A stretch of 45,258 nt of DNA from Thermoleophilia bacterium (lineage in GTDB: Bacteria; Actinomycetota; Thermoleophilia; Gaiellales; Gaiellaceae). The stretch lies in the NCBI GenBank assembly GCA_025929895.1, contig JAICPI010000017.1, forward strand, positions 1-45,258, in the 5' to 3' direction. The notes beneath the pieces are model-generated. The model was not told the origin of the DNA and did not search any database. It worked only from the letters and a program-made list of their open reading frames with translations. Shown one piece after another: positions 40,331 to 45,258 of this stretch (positions are counted from its first letter, which is position 1; the number at the start of each line of letters is the position of its first letter). Made by a program: the position numbers and the translations under genes.

Positions 40331-40361
40331 ACGGTCGCTATCCATCGTTCGCTGACAGTCG

Positions 40362-40880
40362 CTAGCGCGCGACGTGGAGATCAGGCAGGTTGCGGAACCG
40401 CTCGTCCAGGTCGAACCCGTAGCCGACGAAGAGCTCGTCCGGGACGGTGAAGCCGACGTGCGTGATGGGGAGGTCCTCGACGAGGCGGCGGTACGGCCGG
40501 TCGAGCAGCGTCACGGCGGTGAGCGACGCAGGCCCTCGCAGTCGCAGCGTCTTGCAGAGATAGTGGAGCGAGAGGCCGGTGTCGACGACGTCCTCGACGA
40601 TGACGACGTGGCGGCCGTCGATCTCCCCGTCCAGGTCCTTGAGCAGCCGGATGCCCGGGCCGTCCTGGTCGTAGGCGGCGAGCTCGAGGAAGTCGAGCTC
40701 GTGGGGGATGCCGAGGGCGCGCGAGAGGTCGGTGACGAAGACGAGGCTCGCCTTCAGCGGCGCCACGAGCAGCGGCAGCCGGCCGTCGTGCGCGGCCCCG
40801 ACCTCGGCGCCGAGCTGCCGCACGCGCGCCGCGATCTCCTCGCGCGTGAGGTAGATCTCCCCGACCCGGCGGGGGCTCAG
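40362..40880 (-). CDS. hpt: Hypoxanthine-guanine phosphoribosyltransferase
   Basis: 172 residues. It carries IYLTREEIAARVRQLGAEV, APLKASLVFVTDLSRAL, ELDFLELAAYDQDGPGIRLLKDLDGEIDGRHVVIVEDVVDTGLSL (PRPP-binding EDVVDTG) and DRPYRRLVEDLPITHVGFTVPDEFVGYG-like purine-binding end. It salvages hypoxanthine and guanine with PRPP. The N-terminal block IYLTREEI needs a start at or before codon 9, but no ATG, GTG or TTG is available there. The CTG at 40880, which overlaps the upstream stop as CTGA, is the best candidate. The next GTG (40823) would remove 19 residues. Confidence 0.9.
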   Translation of the reverse strand: MSPRRVGEIYLTREEIAARVRQLGAEVGAAHDGRLPLLVAPLKASLVFVTDLSRALGIPHELDFLELAAYDQDGPGIRLLKDLDGEIDGRHVVIVEDVVDTGLSLHYLCKTLRLRGPASLTAVTLLDRPYRRLVEDLPITHVGFTVPDELFVGYGFDLDERFRNLPDLHVAR

Positions 40881-41245
40881 GAGGCGAGGTCGAGTCTGTA
40901 TCGCTCGGCCAGGCGCGAGATGTCGCGCTTGTAGAAGAGCTTGACGTTGACGCCGGGGTAGCGTTCCCGCAGCCGGCGCAGCTTCCGGTTCTTGCGCGTG
41001 ACGAGCGACTGCTTCATCACCGTGACCTCGACGTAGAGATCCTGCTCCGGCAGGTAGAAGTCGGGCGTGAACGCCTCGGCCACGCCGCCGTCCGCGTTTC
41101 GCTCGAGCACGAACGTGCGCGGCTCGTACTCCCACGGGATTCCGTAGTAGTCGAGGACACGGGCGCAGGCGACCTCGGCCTGGTTCGCGAACGCAGGCGG
41201 CTCCGTGCCGCGATATGCCTGGAAATCCCAGGGTTCCGCGGACAT
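40877..41245 (-). CDS. PD-(D/E)XK nuclease-like protein
   Basis: 122 residues. The core EAFTPDFYLPEQDLYVEVTVMKQ matches the PD-(D/E)XK strand-turn-strand pattern, with Asp in PDFY and Glu in VEVT, but Thr replaces the usual Lys of ExK. It continues TRKNRKLRRLRERYPGVNVKLFYKRDI, typical of this nuclease fold. Activity is therefore uncertain. ATG 41245 is eight bases after a TACCCT box. The stop overlaps the proposed CTG start of hpt, so the two are coupled. Confidence 0.7.
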   Translation of the reverse strand: MSAEPWDFQAYRGTEPPAFANQAEVACARVLDYYGIPWEYEPRTFVLERNADGGVAEAFTPDFYLPEQDLYVEVTVMKQSLVTRKNRKLRRLRERYPGVNVKLFYKRDISRLAERYRLDLAS

Positions 41246-41253
41246 GTTCACGG

Positions 41254-41259
41254 AGGGTA
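41254..41259 (-). promoter_or_regulatory. -10 box TACCCT of the nuclease-like/hpt operon
   Basis: TACCCT on the minus strand, eight bases before ATG 41245. It is 19 bases from the divergent -10 box of the next gene. Confidence 0.45.
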
Positions 41260-41278
41260 GCAACGGCCCCGGACGCCC

Positions 41279-41284
41279 TAGACT
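41279..41284 (+). promoter_or_regulatory. -10 box TAGACT of the cDPG operon
   Basis: TAGACT lies eight bases before ATG 41293, the first gene of the four-gene operon. Confidence 0.5.
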
Positions 41285-41292
41285 CCCTCTTC

Positions 41293-42102
41293 ATGGCTTC
41301 CGACGGACGCACAGGCTTCACGATCGCGCACATCTCCGATCTGCACTGCGGCGATCCGCACTTCCAGCCGAACCTGCTCGAGCGCGCGATCTCGGAGATC
41401 AACGAGCTCGCGCCGCGCGCGGTCGTGTGCACGGGCGACCTGACGGTCTTCGGCTTCAAGGAGGAGTACCGGCTCGCGCGCAGGTACCTCGACACGATCG
41501 AGTGCGAGGCGATGGTCGTGATCCCGGGCAACCACGACTCGCGGAACGTCGGCTACGTCCACTTCGAGCAGCTCTTCGGCGACCGCAACTCGGTGCTGCG
41601 GGTCGACGGGGTGACGGTCGTGGCCGTCGACTCGACGGAGCCGGACCTCGACCACGGGCACGTCGGCCGCGGCCGCTACCGCTGGATCGAGGAGCAGTTC
41701 TCCGCCGCCGGCGAGGGGTTGCGCGTCTTCGCGATGCACCACCACCTGCTGCCGGTGCCCGGCACCGGCCGCGAGCGCAACGTCGTCTACGACGCCGGCG
41801 ACGCGATCGAGACGCTCCAGCGGGCGAGCGTCGACCTCGTCCTGTCCGGCCACAAGCACGTGCCGTACGCCTGGCGGCTCGAAGACATCTTCGTCGTCAA
41901 CGCGGGCACCGTCTCGACGCTCCGGCTCCGTGGGAACACCCGCCCCTGTTACAACCTGATCGAGGTGTCGGGCGCGCACGTGAGCGTGTGGCGCAAGTAC
42001 CCGTTCCACGGCCAGGAGAAGATCATCCAGTTCTCGACCGACACGCGGTCGTTCGAGAAGTACACGGCGCGGATCGAGGGCGAGGTGACGACGCGCAGTT
42101 GA
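41293..42102 (+). CDS. Metallophosphoesterase (CpdA-like)
   Basis: 269 residues. Complete calcineurin-like metal set: SDLHCG (D-x-H), VCTGDLT (GD), IPGNHDSR (GNHD), MHHHLLP (H) and SGHKHVP (GHxH). The family includes cyclic nucleotide phosphodiesterases, UDP-diacylglucosamine hydrolases and others. Two substrates are plausible here: cAMP, since two cyclases are encoded in the window, or a phosphoglycerate product of the two following genes. Neither can be decided. It overlaps the next gene as TTGA. Confidence 0.9.
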   Translation: MASDGRTGFTIAHISDLHCGDPHFQPNLLERAISEINELAPRAVVCTGDLTVFGFKEEYRLARRYLDTIECEAMVVIPGNHDSRNVGYVHFEQLFGDRNSVLRVDGVTVVAVDSTEPDLDHGHVGRGRYRWIEEQFSAAGEGLRVFAMHHHLLPVPGTGRERNVVYDAGDAIETLQRASVDLVLSGHKHVPYAWRLEDIFVVNAGTVSTLRLRGNTRPCYNLIEVSGAHVSVWRKYPFHGQEKIIQFSTDTRSFEKYTARIEGEVTTRS

Positions 42103-43289
42103 GAGCGCTCGCGGTCATCGACGGCGAGCACTACGCGTCCACCGTCCGGGACGCGCTCGCCGAGCTGCCGCACGAGGTCGTCGCCGCCCACCTCGTCGGC
42201 GGGACCGAGAAGCTCCGCGGCGGCGAGGAGTACGGCGTCCCGCTCGTCTCGCTGGAGGAGGGGCTCGCGCTCAGCCCCGACGTGGTCGTCGACCTCTCCG
42301 ACGAGCCCGTGCTCGGGCCGCGCGAGCGCCTGCTGCTCGCGAGCCGCGTGCTCGCCGCGGGCGTGCGCTACGAGGGCGCCGACTTCGCGTTCGAGCCGCC
42401 GAGCTTCGAGCCCTACGACGTCCCCTCGCTGGCGGTGATCGGAACGGGCAAGCGAGTCGGGAAGACCGCGGTCACCGCGCACGTCCTGCGCTCGCTGCTG
42501 GAGCGACTCGACGTCGTCGCCGTGGCGATGGGGCGCGGCGGTCCGCGCGATCCGGAGGTCCTCGACGAGCGCCCGACAGTGGAGACCCTGCTCGAGCGCT
42601 CGAGGCGAGGCGACCACGCGGCGTCCGACTACCTCGAGCTCGCCGCGCTCACCGGTGCCGTGACGGTCGGCTGCCGCCGCGCCGGCGGCGGGCTCGCCGG
42701 CGCGGTCACGACCTCGAACGTCCACGAGGGCGCGAGGGCGGCGGCCGCGCGCGAGCCCGACCTCGTCGTCTTCGACGGCAGCGGCGCCGCGATCCCGCCG
42801 GTCGCCGTCGACGCGCGCATCCTCGTCGTCGGCCGAGAGCACGACGCGACCTCGTATCTCAACGCGTACCGGCTGCTGGTCTCCGAGCTCGTCGTCGCGA
42901 CCGGCGACGTCGACCTCGACGCCGTGCGCGCCGTCAAGGACGTGCCCGTCGTCCCGGTCGAGCTCCGCCTCCGCCCGCTCGAGCCGCTCGACGGACGCCG
43001 CGTCGCGGTCTTCACGGCCGGCGACGTCCCCGTCGACGATCTGCACGCGGACGTCGTCCTCACCTCGCGGAACCTGTCCAAGCGCGACGAGCTCCGGCGC
43101 GAGCTCGAGCGTGTCGAGGCGGACGTCTTCCTCGTCGAGCTCAAGGCCGCCGCGATCGACGTCGTCGCGGAGGAGGCCGACCGTCGCGGGATCGACGTCG
43201 TCCTCGCGGCGAACGACGTCGTCTCGACGGGCGAGCTCGACCTCGACGACGAGGTGGCCAGGCTCGTCGAGGCGGGCGTGCGGGCGTGA
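42099..43289 (+). CDS. Cyclic 2,3-diphosphoglycerate synthetase
   Basis: 396 residues. It begins LRALAVIDGEHYASTVRDAL and has GGTEKLRGGEEYGVPLV, a P-loop-like GTGKRVGKT at 115-123, MGRGGPRDPE, DYLELAALTGAVTVGCRRAGGGLAGA and LVVFDGSGAAIPPV, the block order I associate with the cDPG synthetase family of methanogens (about 460 residues there). The reaction closes the ring of 2,3-diphosphoglycerate with ATP. The start is TTG 42099, overlapping the upstream stop as TTGA; no ATG or GTG lies near the conserved IDGEHY. The next gene makes its substrate. Confidence 0.82.
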   Translation: MRALAVIDGEHYASTVRDALAELPHEVVAAHLVGGTEKLRGGEEYGVPLVSLEEGLALSPDVVVDLSDEPVLGPRERLLLASRVLAAGVRYEGADFAFEPPSFEPYDVPSLAVIGTGKRVGKTAVTAHVLRSLLERLDVVAVAMGRGGPRDPEVLDERPTVETLLERSRRGDHAASDYLELAALTGAVTVGCRRAGGGLAGAVTTSNVHEGARAAAAREPDLVVFDGSGAAIPPVAVDARILVVGREHDATSYLNAYRLLVSELVVATGDVDLDAVRAVKDVPVVPVELRLRPLEPLDGRRVAVFTAGDVPVDDLHADVVLTSRNLSKRDELRRELERVEADVFLVELKAAAIDVVAEEADRRGIDVVLAANDVVSTGELDLDDEVARLVEAGVRA

Positions 43290-44182
43290 GCACTCACCCG
43301 CGCCACGCCGAGCCGCTCCCGCTGGGCGGCGACGGCGCGCCCTACTCGAAGGGCCTGATGGCGCGTGCTCTGACTGCGGTCGGGATGCCGACGATGCGGG
43401 CGCACGAGCTCGCGCGCCGGATCGAGGAGGACCTCGCGGGGCGCGGCGAGTCCGCGGCGACGCTCGACCGGATCGAGGAGCTCGCGGACGACGACGTCAC
43501 GATGAAGCGGCTGCGCCGGTTCCTCGCGCTCCGGGAGCTGGACGTTCCGGTGATCGTGCTCCTCGGCGGCGCGACCGGGACCGGGAAGTCGACGGTCGCG
43601 ACCGAGCTCGCGTACCGCCTCGGGATCACCCGCGTGACCTCGACCGACTTCATCAGGCAGACGATGCGTGCGTTCTTCTCGCGCGACTTCATGCCCTCGA
43701 TCCACTACTCGAGCTTCGAGGCGGGGGAGGGGCTCCGCGAGCCGGAGGTGGCCGACGAGCCGGCGATCGCCGGCTTCCTCGAGCAGTCGCGCAACGTGCT
43801 GGTCGGCGTGCACGCGTCGATCGACCGCGCGCTCGAGGAGGGCTGGTCGATGGTGCTCGAGGGCGTCCATCTCGTCCCGGGCCTCGTCGAGCCGCCCACG
43901 CAGACGGAGAACGTGCTCGTGGCGCAGTGCGTGCTCGAGATCGCCGACGAACGTCTCCACGAGACGCACTTCTACGTCCGCGACACCGCGTCCGAGGGCG
44001 TGCGGCCGGTCGCGCGCTACCTCGACCGCTTCGGGGACATCCGGCGCATCCAGTCGGAGCTCGTCGGGCGCGCGCGCCGTGAGGGCGTCGCCGTGGTCGA
44101 CAGCTCGAACGTCGACCGCGCGGTGACCGATCTGCTCGAGCTGGTCCTCGACGGCGTCGAGCAGGTGGAGCGCGTGGCGTGA
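43286..44182 (+). CDS. 2-phosphoglycerate kinase
   Basis: 298 residues. An N-terminal ATP-cone-like segment (PYSKGLMARALTAVGMPTMRAHELARRIEEDL) is followed by a kinase domain with Walker A GGATGTGKST at 94-103, TSTDFIRQTMRAFF and EGVHLVPGLV. This two-part layout matches archaeal 2-phosphoglycerate kinase, which phosphorylates 2-phosphoglycerate to 2,3-diphosphoglycerate. GTG overlaps the synthetase stop (GTGA), and the gene itself is coupled to glpX. Together with the preceding gene it gives the full route from 2-phosphoglycerate to cDPG. Confidence 0.85.
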   Translation: MSTHPRHAEPLPLGGDGAPYSKGLMARALTAVGMPTMRAHELARRIEEDLAGRGESAATLDRIEELADDDVTMKRLRRFLALRELDVPVIVLLGGATGTGKSTVATELAYRLGITRVTSTDFIRQTMRAFFSRDFMPSIHYSSFEAGEGLREPEVADEPAIAGFLEQSRNVLVGVHASIDRALEEGWSMVLEGVHLVPGLVEPPTQTENVLVAQCVLEIADERLHETHFYVRDTASEGVRPVARYLDRFGDIRRIQSELVGRARREGVAVVDSSNVDRAVTDLLELVLDGVEQVERVA

Positions 44183-45156
44183 GCGAGCGCCGGCCACCCT
44201 GCCTCTGCGAGGCGTACGCACGCGTGACCGAGCGGGCGTCGCTCGCCGGCGCGCGCTGGCTCGGCCGCGCCGACCGCGAGGGCGCCGAGGAGGCGACCTT
44301 CTCCGCGATGCGGAACGCACTCGACGCGATGCCGATCACAGGCCGGATCGTGATCGGCGCGCCCGAGGACGACGCGTTCCTGCCGGCGGGGGCGGTCGTC
44401 GGCGCCGGTGGGGAGGACGTCGACCTCGCGCTCGACCCGCTCGAGGGACGCGGCGTGGTCGCGCGCGGCGGGCCCGGCGCGATGTCGATGATCGCGGTCG
44501 GCGACCCGGGCTCGCTGCTGACGCTCCCGGACATGTACATGCGCAAGATGGCGGTCGGCCCGCGCGCGCGGGGCGCGATCGACCTCGGCAAGCCGATCGA
44601 GGAGAACGTGCGCGCGATCGCCGAGGCGTTCGACCGCAACGTGAACGACATCACGACGATCGTCCTCGACCGCCCGCGGCACCACGACCTGATCGAGGAG
44701 ATCCGGACCGCCGGCGCCCGGATCAAGCTGATCCAGGACGGCGACGTCACGGCGTCGATCTCGGCCGCGATCCGGGGCACGAACGACCACCTCGCGATCG
44801 GGATCGGCGGCACGCGGCAGGCGGTGCTCTCTGCGGCGGCGCTCCGCTGCCTCGGCGGCGAGCTCCAGGCCCAGCTCTGGCCCACGGCCCGCGGGGAGAT
44901 CGACGCGGCGCGCGAGCAGGGGATCGACGACGTCTACCGCGTCTTCCGCACGGAGGACCTCGCGCCCGGCGAGGTGATCGTCGCGGCCACGGGCGTCTCG
45001 AACGGCGACCTGCTCCGCGGCGTGCGCTTCTACGGCGACAGCGCCCGCACGCACTCGCTCGTCATGTGCACCCGCTGCCGCTGGGTCCGCTTCGTGGACG
45101 GGATCCACTTCTTCGCCGCCGAGCGGCGCGAGGAAGTGCGGCTGCTGGGGTACTAG
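44179..45156 (+). CDS. glpX: Class II fructose-1,6-bisphosphatase (GlpX type)
   Basis: 325 residues. Motifs are IVIGAPEDDAFLPAG, DLALDPLEGRG (metal-binding Asp86 and Glu89), MYMRKMAVGP, ARIKLIQDGDV and IGIGGTRQAVLSAAALRCLGG. It hydrolyses fructose 1,6-bisphosphate in gluconeogenesis, with lithium-sensitive, Mg/Mn-dependent chemistry in the family. The C-terminus adds VMCTRCRWVRFVDGIHFF. GTG overlaps the kinase stop (GTGA). It ends the operon, and a repeat follows. Confidence 0.93.
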   Translation: MSERRPPCLCEAYARVTERASLAGARWLGRADREGAEEATFSAMRNALDAMPITGRIVIGAPEDDAFLPAGAVVGAGGEDVDLALDPLEGRGVVARGGPGAMSMIAVGDPGSLLTLPDMYMRKMAVGPRARGAIDLGKPIEENVRAIAEAFDRNVNDITTIVLDRPRHHDLIEEIRTAGARIKLIQDGDVTASISAAIRGTNDHLAIGIGGTRQAVLSAAALRCLGGELQAQLWPTARGEIDAAREQGIDDVYRVFRTEDLAPGEVIVAATGVSNGDLLRGVRFYGDSARTHSLVMCTRCRWVRFVDGIHFFAAERREEVRLLGY

Positions 45157-45160
45157 CGCC

Positions 45161-45201
45161 TTAACACTCTCCGGCACTGTGAGCTAACACTCTCCGGCAC
45201 C
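45161..45201 (-). repeat. 23-nt repeat, inverse orientation, about 1.8 units
   Basis: Read on the minus strand, one full unit (45201-45179) starts GGTGCCGGAGAG and ends TTAGCTCAC; a second, partial unit (45178-45161) reads GTGCCGGAGAGTGTTAA from its second base. The unit is the same as at 10384-10471. Both copies sit between a stop and the next gene's -10 box. Confidence 0.8.
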
Positions 45202-45213
45202 GAGTGCGAGAGG

Positions 45214-45219
45214 TACCCT
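45214..45219 (+). promoter_or_regulatory. -10 box TACCCT of the final partial gene
   Basis: TACCCT lies six bases before ATG 45226. Confidence 0.45.
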
Positions 45220-45225
45220 GGCCCC

Positions 45226-45258
45226 ATGCCGACGAAGGAAGAGGTGATCGAGGCCCTC
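45226..45258 (+). CDS. Start of a gene, 11 codons visible (possibly Mrp/DUF59 type)
   Basis: Only MPTKEEVIEAL is visible before the window ends. The reading frame and -10 spacing support a real start. The sequence resembles the beginning of DUF59/Mrp-family iron-sulfur carriers, but 11 residues cannot establish this. Confidence 0.4.
   Translation, partial: MPTKEEVIEAL

Noticed and set aside
40362-40880. Frameshift in hpt to explain the missing start
   Set aside because: The protein is intact from the first conserved block to the end, and the CTGA overlap gives a simpler explanation.

Overview
The window is high-GC, densely packed bacterial chromosome, almost certainly from an actinobacterium. 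The support is frequent GTG starts, start/stop overlaps of the NTGA type, actinobacterial-type pdxS, yebC-ruvCAB and ccm genes, and a -10 signal (TANNNT) placed 6-8 bases before many start codons. The gene content and style suggest the Thermoleophilia (Gaiellales or Solirubrobacterales), but that placement is an inference made without any database search. There are no phage genes, insertion sequences, CRISPR arrays or rRNA genes. One tRNA is present (anticodon CAT, probably tRNA-Ile2).

Layout. 1-3580 (+): a catabolic operon with the end of a glutamine-synthetase-like gene, a PuuD-type gamma-glutamyl hydrolase, an aldehyde dehydrogenase, an SDR and a GrpB-family protein, which looks like gamma-glutamylated amine (polyamine) breakdown. 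3581-8572: YjbQ, the tRNA, a secreted unknown, a membrane PAS sensor without an output domain, and a DrrA/DrrB-like ABC-2 exporter with two permeases. 8615-11050: pdxS and pdxT (PLP synthase) separated by an SDR and two kinds of intergenic repeat. 11037-14189: yebC, ruvC, ruvA, ruvB and a small unknown. 14224-18088: a small acidic protein and a cupredoxin, divergent from a two-subunit GMC dehydrogenase, then an XRE-cupin regulator and a small zinc-binding protein. 18127-22147: a CHRD protein, small unknowns, a membrane adenylate cyclase and an FMN alpha-hydroxyacid oxidase. 22195-26490: recJ and a bifunctional relA/spoT. 26723-29743 (-): phosphohexomutase, DmpA-like peptidase, thioesterase and a small protein. 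29797-35566: an exported beta-helix protein, a cyclase-ATPase-TPR regulator, a TIM-barrel protein and a small unknown. 35603-40223: ccmE, ccmF, a CcmI-like gene, a zinc-ribbon membrane protein and an M23 peptidase. 40362-41245 (-): hpt and a nuclease-fold protein. 41293-45156 (+): metallophosphoesterase, cyclic 2,3-diphosphoglycerate synthetase, 2-phosphoglycerate kinase and GlpX-type fructose-1,6-bisphosphatase, followed by the first codons of another gene.

Most interesting points. (1) The last operon carries both dedicated enzymes for cyclic 2,3-diphosphoglycerate, a solute known from thermophilic methanogens, in what looks like an actinobacterium. (2) Seventeen genes have a TANNNT box exactly 6-8 bases before the start codon, which predicts leaderless mRNAs and settles several starts. 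Most exported-protein genes instead carry Shine-Dalgarno sites. (3) Two dispersed repeat families occupy intergenic gaps: a two-hairpin element and a 23-nt tandem unit. (4) Translational coupling uses all four NTGA overlaps, implying a TTG start for the cDPG synthetase and a CTG start for hpt. (5) A cupredoxin sits next to a GMC dehydrogenase that has no cytochrome subunit.
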